Origin: Paralithodes platypus
Lineage: Eukaryota; Arthropoda; Malacostraca; Decapoda; Lithodidae
NCBI GenBank assembly: GCA_032716605.1
Contig: CM064512.1
Span: 29,715,363 to 29,779,362, forward strand
DNA length: 64,000 nucleotides
Direction of reading: 5' to 3'
Numbering within the stretch: the stretch's first letter is position 1; the number at the start of each line of letters is the position of its first letter. A program made the position numbers and the translations under genes. Below, one piece after another: positions 35,400 to 46,951 of the stretch. The notes under the pieces are model-generated. The model saw only the letters and a list, made by a program, of their open reading frames with translations. It searched no databases and had not been told where the DNA came from.

Positions 35400-35743
35400 T
35401 TCTATCCATCTCTTCTTTTGCAGAAATCTCCAGCCTAGGAGATTTCAACATTCACCACTGCCAATGGCTCTCCTCTCTTTCAATGAATAACCTGGTGAAC
35501 AAACCTACATCTTTTCTATCCTAAATGACCTAGAGCAGTTAGTCCAGCAACACACCCGTATCCTGGATCGCTTCGGAGCTCGGCCCAACATTCTTGATTA
35601 ATTTCTAACCTCTAAACCTTCTGATTATACTGTAAATGTTTTCTAGCCTTTGGGCTCCTCCGACCATAAACGTATCTCTGTCACCTGTCTTATCTCTCTG
35701 GTACGGCCACCCGATCCTCTCAGCCAGCGGCAGTATGGCTTCC
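35400..35743 (+). pseudogene. Jockey-like LINE, endonuclease fragment
   Basis: In mixed frames one reads LGDFNIHHCQW (near 35435), LDRF/LGPTFLI-like text, then SPLGSSDHKRISVTC (near 35645-35690) and [17 protein letters not shown] and SDH are endonuclease motifs. The spacing and the PLGSSDH context match a Jockey-type family seen again at 44435-44900. It is broken by stops and shifts. A T1 MITE follows at 35748. Confidence 0.7.
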
Positions 35744-35747
35744 TTAA

Positions 35748-36225
35748 CCCTTAACTGGCGGCACCCGGCTATTGTCGAGTTAAATAAATGCGGCCTATGT
35801 GGCGGGTCCCGGCTATTGTCGAGTGCAATTTTGAGCACGTAATGTGCTCTGAGAGAGAGCGGAGCAGTAGGAGGAGCATAGATTACCTCATGACCGTTCA
35901 CCACGGTGGCCGTGGAGCTACTGAACTGTACTCCTTTGTACTCCACCCTCTCTCACTCGTTTCACACGTAATAATGTAAGAAAATGAACGTATATTACCG
36001 ATTTTGCCCTTCGGTTGCACGATCATTGCAAGACAACCAGTGATCGTAGAAGGATGGTTCTGGTGTCATTGGAAAGCTGAATTAACGCCCTTTCAGGGAT
36101 GCATACTTGTATAACGCTCTGGCTCTTGTTTATGCATGAAAACCAGCACGGAAACAAGCTCGTTTACGGTAAAAAAAAACGCTGGGCGGCACATCAAATA
36201 TACTCCTCCACCCGCTCTTAAGGTG
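35748..36225 (+). mobile_element. T1 MITE copy c
   Basis: A 478-bp unit flanked by TTAA (35744-35747 and 36226-36229). Ends are CCCTTAACTGGCGGC and reverse-complemented CACCTTAAGAGCGGG. It is more diverged internally than the other copies. A GTACTCCTTTGTACTCC string at 35926-35942 resembles the CR1-A 3' tail. Confidence 0.88.
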
Positions 36226-36229
36226 TTAA

Positions 36230-36480
36230 GGGCCGCTCTACTGGTGATCTTCTTTCTTATCATACTAATTCGTGTTCATCCTCCATTCGGGACTTCGGTG
36301 AGACTGTTTATGTTGTGATAGACATATCGAAAGCCTTCGATAGAGTCTGGCACAAATCTCTCATTTCCAAACTACCTTCCTTCAGTTTCTATCCCTCCAT
36401 CTGCGCCTTTGTCTCTAATTTCTTTTCCGGCCATTCCATAGCTGCAGTTGTGGACGGCCACTGTTCACTTCCTCAACCAC
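36230..36480 (+). pseudogene. Jockey-like LINE, RT fragment
   Basis: It reads VVIDISKAFDRVWHKSLISK then FYPSICAFVSNFFSGHS, a reverse transcriptase block with the DxSKAFDRVWH signature. It is presumably the same element as 35400-35743 after an internal deletion. It ends near 36480. Confidence 0.75.
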
Positions 36481-36990
36481 CACCAACACTACCACTAATT
36501 AGAACGCAAACACGATAAAAGAGACTTTATTGGCGACCATGTCGAGTTTTGTTGCCAACATGCGTGACTGTGTCGAAGACCGTTCCTTCATGTTGCCAAC
36601 ACTATCAAGTAAAGCACACTCGCATTCGGCCATGGTCATATAGGTTGTCATCCTGACATACCAGACCTGTCGGCTCATTTCGCCAACTGGTCTTGAGTCA
36701 AATTGTGTGCAGTTCATCGGCGACCAGTCCGGCAGGGTTGGGCTTGTTCTTAATTTTTTTTTTTTTTTTGTGTGACACCATCGCGGACACATCAGCATGT
36801 ACTCGACTGGTTGGTACTCGCGGACACAAGGCCGACATTGCTCAAAATCAGCATAATTCTCATGACCCACTTCACGACTCAGCAGAACTCTAACAACCAA
36901 TTGGGGACATCAGACGATCATGCAAGTATTATATGAGACATTACGAGACAAGGGTCGAATATGGAATGTCGGGTCATATCGACGACCAAA
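36481..36990. other. Unassigned stretch
   Basis: Contains a T run at 36755-36770. There is no supported frame. Confidence 0.4.
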
Positions 36991-37110
36991 ATCAGGCTTG
37001 TGGGAAAGCCCTTTTAAAGTCAATATGTCTGGACAAACAAAGGTTGAAGTAGATTAAGTCATATGATGAGAGAAAGAGAAATTGAGGGAGATAGTTTCAG
37101 AGTTTACTTC
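36990..37110 (+). repeat. Dispersed repeat R2 (fragment)
   Basis: Loosely collinear with 43545-43760 and 46110-46320 (TTAAGTCATA, GAGGGAGA, CAGAGTTTACTT motifs). Its nature is unknown. Confidence 0.45.
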
Positions 37111-37293
37111 TTAGTCATATCAAGCAACACAGATCGTTTGCATTGCTATACTTGTGGAATAAATCAAGCACAAATACAGTGTGTGTGTTGTCGTTGCTTG
37201 TCATATTGTATGGCAATATAACACACATACCACTGTGTAATTATCATGTTTGTGTATTGTATCGCAACACACAGATACACGCTCACACACAGT

Positions 37294-37312
37294 ATATATA
37301 TATATATATAGA
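37294..37312. repeat. (TA)n microsatellite
   Basis: A short TA run. Confidence 0.9.
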
Positions 37313-37380
37313 TATATAGTATAAAAAGAAGGATCAGAGCAACGACGGTGTTCATCTTGACGTCTTTATTTCTTGCAATA

Positions 37381-37406
37381 TTTCGGACAACCATGTCCAT
37401 CATCAG
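37381..37406 (-). ncRNA. Hammerhead-ribozyme-like core
   Basis: The minus strand reads CTGATGA, one extra T, the stem GGACA, loop TGGT, stem TGTCC, then GAAA. That is the conserved hammerhead core with a perfect 5-bp stem II. Hammerhead motifs are known in Penelope-like retroelements. Stems I and III are weak or absent in the flanks, so activity is doubtful. Confidence 0.35.
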
Positions 37407-37819
37407 GCTTTCAAAACAAAGCCGGTCCTATGAAAAACGATTGTTTTTTTCTTATGAGTATTATAAATAATTTGACCATAATGAAAGCATATTAAGGAAT
37501 TAAAACATGATTTAAGGATTAAACAAAAATTAAAGCTGTCTAAAACTTACATACATGATAACACGTTGATAAATATATTGTGTTACTTACATAGTGACTG
37601 TCTAGCTTGTGAGGGGTCTTCGTTCCAAGTGAATGATAATGTTATGAGGGACTTTACATCTACTGAGGTTGCCTATAAGTGAATATTTATAAAACAAAAA
37701 ACAAATTTAAAACTAAAATCTGTCAATGAGCATAAAGCAAAGGGTAAACGTGAAGCGATTAATTGTGAAAACGAGTGGGAATGATAAATTCTATATAAAC
37801 TTATTTCCTAAAATGTATA

Positions 37820-37987
37820 TAGTCCGGGGAAATTAGGCCAAAAAAGGGGTCAACCCTCAACAAATTGCAATAGTAATGCAAGCAACATTATTCATCACAT
37901 ATATATGTCTAGAATAACATATCAAAAGTTTACTCAAATAAAAGTATGGGAACACTGTCTAATTTGCATAAATTCAAGATGGGCGCC
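37820..37987 (+). repeat. Left terminal inverted repeat
   Basis: Pairs with 41035-41191, with small indels in the middle third; it ends at GGGCGCC opposite GGCGGCC. Confidence 0.85.
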
Positions 37988-38317
37988 AGAAATCGAAATT
38001 TCACTGTAATTGTATTGCAATTTAAAGTACGAATCAGATATTGAACATCTTAATTTCAAAAGACAATTCCCTGACATATATGTTATGTTGATGATAAGTA
38101 CTATTGTAGCAAACTATGTACATTCTCCATCGATATGTACACCCAGACAATGATTAAGTCTGTTATAATGGTATTCTAGAATCTAGTAAAACAACCTGAT
38201 GAAACACTACAACATACAATGTGCAATACAAATGAGTGTAGTATACGTCAAGAACAGCAAATGTAAATCGTATGTAAAAGTAAGCACTGCATGTTTTTTT
38301 TTTTTGGTTTTTTTTTC

Positions 38318-38405
38318 TATGTGATTGAGGGAGGCAAAAGGCATAACTGCCTATAGCGAGTGCCTCCCCCATAGTTGAAAGAGTGACAGGGCCAAAATCA
38401 AGGGA
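38318..38405 (+). repeat. Dispersed repeat R1 (copy inside the TIR element)
   Basis: Collinear with 46016-46110: CTATGTG, GAGGGAG, GGCA..CTGCCTATAGCGAGTGCCTCCCC, AGAGTGACAG, CAAGGGACGTT. It is not part of the gene. Confidence 0.65.
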
Positions 38406-38561
38406 CGTTCGAGCCAAAATGCTCGAGCCAATGTACTCTGTATATAGCAGGTACAACGTGAAAAATTAATGCTATATTTTGCAAATAATACTGTGAAATA
38501 ATACTTGACAGTTCGTGTTTGCACAATAATGACTAGAGTAACAATCATCAAACTCTGCTCA

Positions 38562-40470
38562 TTAATTTATTACATCGCCATCGTCTACCTGTGAGATATT
38601 TGTACAGAGACCTCGGCAATGCCCACAGCCAGTGGAACAGTCCAGTCCATTCTTGCGGCATGTACACTGCCTGGTACTACAACCTGACTTACATTTGCAT
38701 CTGACTACCTCGAGCAAAGCTGTAGGAGCTGCAGGCCTATCCATGAGGACAGGCAGAAAGTTATTGCCTTGCTTGTACCAACCCCATTCTTCTGGTGACA
38801 TATCTGTTCTACCCATCCATTCTTGAACTTAAAGATAGACACGAAGACTGTGGTATTTTGCTGCAGATGATGAAGGTGGCAATACTTCGGGTTGCACAGG
38901 AGATGTGCTGCTGGCTACTTTCTGGTGGAAACGTTGGAATCAGATGAAGTTCAGGGTGTCATCAGGATGGCCTTTGTAGATTTCAACTAGTCCCTTTTCT
39001 CCAGCAGTAACCACATTCGCAGGTGTTGAGGTCTGGTTAGAGAACATGTGTGCTTGCTCCAGGAATAGCTTATTTGTGCTGATCAATTTCAGGCCTGCTC
39101 TCTTTCCAATGCCATATAGGGAAGATGTAGTGTCACAACCCAGCATGGCATGCACAAACAGAATATTGTCACAAACCTCTGGAGCAAGAGCTGTTCGCAT
39201 CACTGCAATATTCCAGCATCTTGGGGCTTTCTTGGTACCGGAACGAGGTTCTGGCCTTAAATATACACCCGGTGTTGATGGTGTGCAATGTCAGCACAAA
39301 AGAATGAGGATGTCTGTGTCGTCTGCTACCACAACCGCCGAGTGGCCTGCACCATTGCCTGTCCAATTGATGCTACCTTCATTTTCCTGTCAACACCAGT
39401 GAAAAGTACACCCAGAAAACAATGAAGGGATTTGGGTAAAAATTCACAAGCCTCTTCTACAGAGTTCATTTCAGCACAAGTGGGATACATATCAGACTGC
39501 TGTTGAATCATTTTGATGTCGTTTTTCAAGAGTGTTGCAGCAGTTGAAAGAATTTGCTCTTTTATTTCCTGAGTGTTCGTTGTCTTTGGCTGAGAATGAA
39601 ACTCCTGCAGGATACTTTTTGCTTTTTTCCACACTGTGACGACATTTGGCTTACCGTTGATGTTTGTGATTATAACCTTGTCTCCAAATTTCTTCTGTAT
39701 TTGTTCTTTCATGTATAGGTATGGCTGTATGGCGGAACATCAGAGTCTGAAAGGAACTCGGCCATTTTGTCAACGAGATCATTGACAGTTGTCTGTTCGT
39801 CATCATTGCATTCCAGGTCATGCATTACATTCATAAAGGCTTCAACCTGCAAGACATCAGGTGGTCTCTCTCGCTTCATGCGTTTTTTAGATGTACCATC
39901 ATCATGTTGAAGCAATTTCTGAGGAACATCCCTGCCAGTTCTAAAGTTATTACTGCAAGTTTTGTGGTATACAGCATCGGCAGCATGTAAGTCGTTGACA
40001 TATTTAATTCTGCCATAAACCAAGTTTCCCCACTCGTCATTACGTTTCATGCATGACTCTTGAATACTCTGCTGGAAATCTAATGTCCTCACTGGTATGA
40101 GTTTGTAATATGGATTCCTGCCTTATCGAGGATCTCCTTGTCCACAAAATATGCACTGGGTTCCATAATCAAAAGCACCAACAGATGATCTCAAAGATGG
40201 CTTTTCACTGGTAGAAGGATTATCACCAAGTCTTTTACGATTGGATTGTTCTATATATCGAGGGTTTGTGAACACTTGGCGACACTTCTGGTGAACCTTC
40301 TGTCCGAGAACTGCACGAAGATCACTCTGTCTAACATCACTTGCTCTGTTGATGCCCGCATAACCCTTTTCAGTTAGTTGACAACTTGGTTCACCAAATG
40401 ATATGGGTTTCTGGCACACAACGCAAGTTTCCTCTTCATCCATCATGGGCTCATCCTGAAAAAAGAATGT
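38562..40470 (-). pseudogene. Decayed Cys-rich / CXC-domain multicopy protein
   Basis: Reading minus: an N-terminal Cys cluster (CVVCQ...HQKC...CIFCGQ), HKTCSNNFRTGR, an acidic/helical segment, KKFGDKVIITNINGKPNVV, FLPKSLHCFL and IGQAMVQATR. Next come VVVADDTDILIL, LRPEPRSGTKKAPRCWNI, FVHAMLGCDTTSSLYGIGK, and a C-terminal CXC-like block CKCKSGCSTRQCTCRK with C..CGHCRG. I know this as a large uncharacterised family in invertebrates. The DDTDIL...GCDTTS pattern recalls PIN/FEN-like nucleases (inference). Lesions: stop at 40123, shift near 39712, a large deletion or shift near 39330, stop at 38940, another near 38826. A sequence TTCTTTTTTCAG just upstream of 40455 is a good splice acceptor. The gene lies wholly between the terminal repeats. 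Confidence 0.7.
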
Positions 40471-41034
40471 CAATATCACTATGATGGCTTAACTAGGATA
40501 TGGCAATCATAGAATCATTAATCCTTTGAACATTACTGGAACATGAAGTAAGCATGAAGAAGCAAACAAAATTTCAAATTACATGATTACCATTAACATA
40601 TTAAAATATTGCACAAGAACTATATTTACTGACACATCTGAACCGGTTATAACCCATATTTATGTGGACACACGCTGAAAATATAACCATGATTATATGT
40701 GATTATATACACGAAGTTAACACATTTATTCCATTATTATATTTTTGAAAAGTAGGTAGCATGTGAAAGGACATGAGAAGACCCAATAGGCAGGCTTTTG
40801 TTGACTATCAAGATCTTGTTGACAATGTCCGGTTTTAATTATTGATACCGCACTATATTTCGACTATTTTGTTTTACATAATGTTTAGTTTTCAGTTAAC
40901 TGTTAACTATCAATACCACACTACATCACTGTGGCTGTGTCTAGCCTGTTCTGCTGAGTTCCATATCCCATATCAACAACAAAAGTCCTTTACCATCGCC
41001 AAAAGTAGTTTAGGTGCACTGGAAGTGCTCCTGT

Positions 41035-41191
41035 GGCGGCCATTTTGGATTTATGCAAATTAGACCATGTTCCCATACTTTGATTCCAGTAAACTTTTGA
41101 TATGTTATTTCAACCCTAATTTTGAGTTGATTAACCTGGAATGATTACTATTGCATTTTGTGGAGGGTATTTTCCTATTTTTCCCGGACTA
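41035..41191 (-). repeat. Right terminal inverted repeat
   Basis: The inverted partner of 37820-37987. Confidence 0.85.
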
Positions 41192-41522
41192 ATAAGGCTA
41201 TACACACATACATTATAAAAAGAAGAAACAAACAAACAGCGAACATAAAAAACCCTAAACACTACCAACTGGCACTGACCGAAAAGGGTTCCCTTGGCGC
41301 CAACTACGAACAAGTATTTAGTTCAGGTTTTATTTTATTTATATACAATTTCTCTCCAATGAGAGTATCAATTTTATTTGAAAATCTACTAATGATTTTA
41401 AAATCTTTTTTCCCCGAAATGATGGTCACATTCTAACGAGTGATTCCTGGCTGCAAAGAATTGCATTTTTTGAAGGTACCGACCCGTTCGAACACTCTTC
41501 CCAATATGTTCCATATTCTAGA

Positions 41523-41952
41523 TCGGAAAACTCGAGTAGAGCAACCGACATATCTCACAGTACAGCGAGGACATGTGAATTGGTAGACCATATTAGGAGT
41601 CATGTGATCGGTAATTAGGTCCTTAATTCTAAAAAAAATGTTTTGTTTACATCCGTTAGTGAAGACAATTCTAATATTGACTGCTGGAAATTTCGAATGA
41701 AGAATTTTGGCAAGTTTTTTTCTTCTGGGATCGTAGCTCGTAGATCGTAGCTACGATCACGGAAAAAAAAAATCAAAATTATTCATTCAAAATTTACAGC
41801 AGTCAATATTAGAATTGTCTTCACTAACGGATGTAAAATTAAATATTTTTTTTAGAATGAAGGACCTAATTCCCGATCACATGACTCCCAATATGGTCTA
41901 CCAATTCACATGTCCTCGCTGTCCTGTGAGGTACAGTCGGTCACCTTTCCGA
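41523..41952. repeat. Fold-back palindrome
   Basis: Two arms of about 200 bases are inverted copies of one another over almost the whole length (GGACATGTGAATTGGTAGAC near 41571 against its complement near 41910). The centre is the perfect 16-bp palindrome GATCGTAGCTACGATC (41743-41758). The outer ends are TCGGAAA/TTTCCGA. No coding capacity. It is a hairpin-type MITE or inverted duplication. Confidence 0.88.
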
Positions 41953-43540
41953 CTGGGCCACCTAATGGTAATTTCGCTGGGTCTTTCGCTCTGATATTAC
42001 TAAGATCGCTCACTCCCCCCCCCCCCCCCCCACCCTGAATCTGTTGCATATAATGTCCCATAGATGGCGTCTAGATTTGCTGGGAAGGAGAGGGATGGGC
42101 TACACGGAGAAGGGGGTGGGTGGGGGGGTTATTGTGTAGGGAAGGTTGGAAGTGTGTAGGGTGGGGGAGGGGGGTTACGTTAATTATTTCACCAGGTTTA
42201 TGGTTACCGTTTTATCTCTTGATATTAATTAAGATGTAAATAGTTTTTGCTAGTGAAATCTGCCTTTAAGAAATATTTGTTTATGTGTAATTATTGTTTG
42301 CAAACCAATTTGTAGGGATTGTTAGATTCACTATCTATTTAGTAAGACAGCTCTTTCTCACTCATTCACTCACACTATATATTTATCTATCTATCTATAT
42401 CTATCCACATTATAGATTAGTCTTTTCCTTAGCTGATGTTCATTTGCTTTTCCTTGGGTTAATGTTGGTCTCTTAATTTTGGTTGAGGTCCCTGGCTGGG
42501 GATTTGCGGCATTTGTTTTGTGGCTTCTCATACCTCTCTGCCTCATGCCTTTTTTTTTCAAATACAGCATTATGTGTAACATTGTGTTGTTACTTAAAAT
42601 AAAATAATGTTTCTATGTATTGCATATCCATATCCATCTAGTCGCCATTAGTGAAATGCCCATACCAAAATAACAGCTTTCATAACTGGTCGCTTACACC
42701 AAAGAATCCTACACTGTTAGAGAAAAATAATGAGGTCATTGAGCAATAAAAGCAGTGTAATTTATATTGATATAATTATGATATTCTCCAGATGTGTATT
42801 TTGTGTTTGAGAAGGGGGTTTGGAGAAGAATACATATATATGTATGACTAAAATACAGTATACATAATATCAGACTTTAGAACTGGTAACCCACTTAAGT
42901 AGAAACAAATAAATTATTTGCTCGGAACTAAGTGCTACAAACCTCAAAGGTGTTATAACTTATACAAAAAATAGGTCCTACTAAAATATCATTGGAAAAC
43001 GCTATATACTTTCAAAGTAGCCCCAGAGAAGTTTTATTGGTTTGCATTTCCCAATGTTGATATGTATGATAAAGGTGTTTGTTATTAGCATATACATTTG
43101 GATATCAATGCAAATATAATTAAACCGTTCAGGGAGAGAGCGAGAGGAAAAGGGAGAGACTAACTAAATGGACGAATACATCGAAGATACTTATACACGA
43201 AAGCTTGACTATAATATTTGTGGATAGAGTATTTATTAATCAAAAGAATAATTACTCGGTAATGTTTACTCTATATATTCATCTAAACATATGAAAAAAA
43301 TGACCCGCAGAGCCACTTCACCTATGTAATGCCAATTCCCATTACAAGCAACCCAATTCCTCCATATGACAATCAAAGGTTTGATGTTCTCCACTTCCCT
43401 TTACCTAATAAATTGTTTCTCTGTGTATGAAAGAGACAAGAGGCAAACCTACTTATAAACATTTTGACCTCCTATTGGCCCCCTTCCCCCGGTCAGAACA
43501 GAATGATTAGTACAGAACCATATTCAAGGTGCACTGGAAT
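41953..43540. other. Unassigned stretch
   Basis: A C run (42015-42032) and G-rich sequence at 42110-42175 are present; otherwise AT-rich with no supported gene. Confidence 0.4.
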
Positions 43541-43544
43541 GTAA

Positions 43545-43760
43545 CTGCAGGACACGCAAAGCTTGAAACAAAGTCATAGGGTGAGGGATAGACACATTTT
43601 CCGAGTGAATTCCATACTTTACTTGTTGAGCTGAAAAATTACGGGGAAATATAAGTTAACTGTTGGCTTTGAATGGTGGGCAGAAAAGTGGTGGGAATGA
43701 GTTACAAAGTGGGTGGCCCTCTGTCTCTGCAGAGTGAGAGGTATACGCTGGGACAGCTGT
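43545..43760 (+). repeat. Dispersed repeat R2
   Basis: Collinear with 46110-46320: CAGGACACGCAAAG / CCAGGACACACGAAG, GTTGAG, TTGGCTTTGA, GTGGGAATGAGTT / GTGGGACTGTGTT, GTGGCC / GTGCCTGGC. Non-coding. Confidence 0.55.
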
Positions 43761-44039
43761 GAAGAACACTGATTATAGTAATGGCATAACAGTAACATAC
43801 ATGCAATTTTCACAATGTGGAGATATTGTAGACAATATGGTGGATAAGAGTAGAGATTACATGCCTTTGACTGCACCCTTTCAGAGACATTTTTCATATG
43901 CGAACAATACCTGATACGCTTACAACAGTGTCCCTGTACAGAGAAAGAGGCTGTACGGGGATAAGGGGGTAACAGACGATTGAGCAAACCTAACCTCTGG
44001 GAAGCTTTTTAATCAACAATGTTAATATAATGTTTCAAA

Positions 44040-44168
44040 GACACACACACACACACACATACACACTTGTGTTTCGATGAACACTACTGTTTCACTGCAT
44101 ACACGCGCATATCAGTATATGTTATGGCTCTAGCCAACTCTCTCTCTCTATCTCTCTCTCTCTCTCTG
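44040..44168. repeat. (AC)n and (CT)n microsatellites
   Basis: An AC run at 44040-44060 and a CT run at 44139-44167. Confidence 0.9.
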
Positions 44169-44434
44169 TAGGAATAGTGGTTTGGCAGGAGAGTCACAGG
44201 GGCCGCACTCTCTACCAATTATTATCTTCCGCAACTAACTCAGCGCGTTACAGGTTGCCAGTGTAGCTCATGAAAAAGATATATCCACTGATATTTCAAC
44301 AACCAATCATGTTATGACTTAGACCTATTGGCTTCTGGAAGAGAAAAACATGCGTAGGAATTGTTTATGATATACTGAAATTTAGCAACCACGCTAGGCC
44401 TGAGGAGACCATAATTATATCACAACTGGTATAA

Positions 44435-44900
44435 AGAGCCTACGTCTTTTCTATCCTAAATGACCTAGAGCAGTTGGTTCAGCAAGCCTCGGAGATCGGC
44501 CCAACATTCTTGACTTGTTTTTAACTTCTAACCCTTCTTCTTATACTGTCGATCTTTTCTCTCCTTTGGGCTCCTCCATCCATAAACTTATCTCTGTCAT
44601 ATGTCCTATCTCTCCAGTACGGCCACCTGATCCTCTTAGCAGGCGGCGCTTGTGGCACTTTGGCGCTGACGACTGGGAGGTTCTCCGGCAGTACTTCTTT
44701 GATTTCCCATGGAATTAATTTTGCTTCTGTGGCCGAGGACATCGGAGAGGGCTGAACGCATTACCGAGGCAATCCTATCGGGCATGAAGGCATACATTCC
44801 ATTTTCTTTCTCTCTACTGCTGTCCGCAATAAGGAGGAAGCATTTAAACGGTACCGACGCCTTAAAACTCAAGAATCTCATTCTTCCTATGTTTGTATAA
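44435..44900 (+). pseudogene. Jockey-like LINE, endonuclease to linker fragment
   Basis: It reads [20 protein letters not shown], then [45 protein letters not shown], and after a frameshift AERITEAILSGMKAYIPFSF. The SDH motif is degraded to SIH. Same family as 35400-35743. It is dead. Confidence 0.75.
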
Positions 44901-45487
44901 GTCTACCCAACATTTCACGTTTAACAAATAAGTAAAAAGGAACACAAGCAACAACACATCTACTGCTCCTTACGAGGCTGCTTGTAAATATGTTTGCAAA
45001 ACGGCAGATACACATATAATGATATGGAGTAAAATAAGTCCATATATAACGTCATTATCACCATATAATGCATTGTTTTTTTCTGTGTTAGACACATTAT
45101 ACTTGCGTGAGCCGCCATCGAATGCTGTCATATTTGATAACTTGTATCTACTATTGGCCTATATATAACCTGTTTAAAATCCATATTATCATTTGGTGTC
45201 ACATAAGTCGTGGGGATAAATATGCTATAATTAATGATATAGTATAGATTTTCGCCTACTCTTATGACTTCAGAAAGCTACCTTACATTTTTTTTTTTTT
45301 TTAAATGTACTATTTCTTTAAACTAATACAGTATTGTCTGTTCTTTTATATGCAGTGCAATCTCAGGCAACTAATAACATATCCTCACGCAATTGACAAC
45401 AGTGATTGTCATTGGTCAAACATCACTCTCTAACCTCGGAAACGTAAACTACGTCAACTAAGCATTACTCTAGGCATAATCGGTAAT

Positions 45488-45544
<57 letters not shown>

Positions 45545-46015
45545 AGAATACGGTGTGCCTCAATAAGCATTATCGGAGTGAATATGTGTTTTATAGATAA
45601 TTATTTTCGGTTGCAACATTGAACACTTAGCAAAGTCATTATTTATCAACAGGGCTAAATGTATGCTACGCAATTGAGATATATATCATAATCATATATT
45701 TCGTGACACCTCATGTAATAGTGGGTGGAAATAATAATAACCATTATGTGCGTTCGCGTATGCGTGCGTGTGTGCATGCCTGTTTGTTTGCATATGTTTG
45801 TGGCGTGTTATAGTGTAGTTAATATAGTTCAGAAATATATACATATGATAAAAGTATATGTTGTAAGAACATAAATATAAAGTCTTTAAGGTATATTTCT
45901 TGGAATATAGTATTTATTCAAGTTCTATATTTAACAATTATACATTACACTGTATATACAGAATATTAAGCAACATGGCATTTAACAAATGCCGTACGCG
46001 TTACATTGTTTGTCT
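44901..46015. other. Unassigned stretch with (CA)n
   Basis: A T run at 45288-45302 and a (CA)n tract at 45489-45541. No gene is seen. Confidence 0.5.
45489..45541. repeat. (CA)n microsatellite
   Basis: About 26 uninterrupted CA dinucleotides. Confidence 0.95.
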
Positions 46016-46320
46016 ATGTGTATGAGGGAGAAAAAAGGCAGGTTGCCTGTAACGAGTGTCTCCCCAAAAGCAAAAAGAGTGACAGAGCCAAATTCAAGGG
46101 ACGTTGTGGTAAAATAAATGCCAGGACACACGAAGTTTAAAATAGCTTAAGTCATAGGATAAAATTAATGAAAAATTGATTAAGGGAGACGTTCCAGAGT
46201 TCACCTGTTGAGTAGAAGAAAGACTGAGAATGCCAATTCTTGGCTTTGAGAGCTGGACATAATAGGAGTGGGACTGTGTTGCAAGGCGGGTGCCTGGCAC
46301 TCACTGGAAGGGACTGATAT
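46016..46320 (+). repeat. Dispersed repeats R1+R2 joined
   Basis: The left part (46016-46110) equals R1 at 38318-38405. The right part (46110-46320) equals R2 at 43545-43760 and partly 36990-37110. So R1 and R2 are probably one longer repeat family. No terminal structure is visible. Confidence 0.6.
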
Positions 46321-46951
46321 GATCCAAATGATTTATCATGTATTCACCCATGCATTGGATACGTCTAAATAACAATATATTCATTGTAATGAATCATAAA
46401 CATTACTAATGCAAACCAAAACTCCTATATTATCATTGCTGCTGTTCCGTTCTCTGCTTAAACTGTTTCTTAACCCACCGTTCTAAACACGTAAGATAAT
46501 ATATATGGAGAGCTTAAGTCAAATGTTAATAACGTTAATATTAGTATACCCATATGTATAATTTACCTTTATATATCAATATTATGTTCCATGTATAGAT
46601 GACTGTCAACATGGTTTCCATGGAAACGAGAGCTTGTTGGTAATTTGTTAATATAATGACAGTAAAGGTCAAACTACCATTACACCTAAAGTAAACGTCT
46701 ACAAACACATTGTTCTCTAAAATGATATTTTTCGTATATTAATTGTCAAATCAAATTACCACAGTAATCCTTTGTATTTTAATTAGTATAACTATAATAA
46801 TGGTTTCCAATGCAAGTCACGAGTATATAATTATTGTCTCCAGGCATACCAACAGTTATATTCTGCACATTTTTCTAATCAAAACAACTTCACAGGAAGC
46901 ACATCAAGCACCTGTTATTTTTTAGCATTAAAAGATAACGCAGGTGGGTCA

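Larger units (their letters stand above)
37820..41191 (-). mobile_element. Long-TIR DNA transposon carrying a Cys-rich/CXC gene
   Basis: Terminal inverted repeats of about 160 bases bound a 3.4-kb unit. Both ends start TAGTCCGGG and share TGCAATAGTAAT, AACATATCAAAAGTTTACT, GTATGGGAACA and GTCTAATTTGCATAAAT in order. A 3-bp ATA flanks both ends (37817-37819 and 41192-41194), a possible target duplication. The only protein-coding content is the decayed gene at 38562-40470 on the minus strand. I cannot assign the unit to a named superfamily. Confidence 0.75.
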
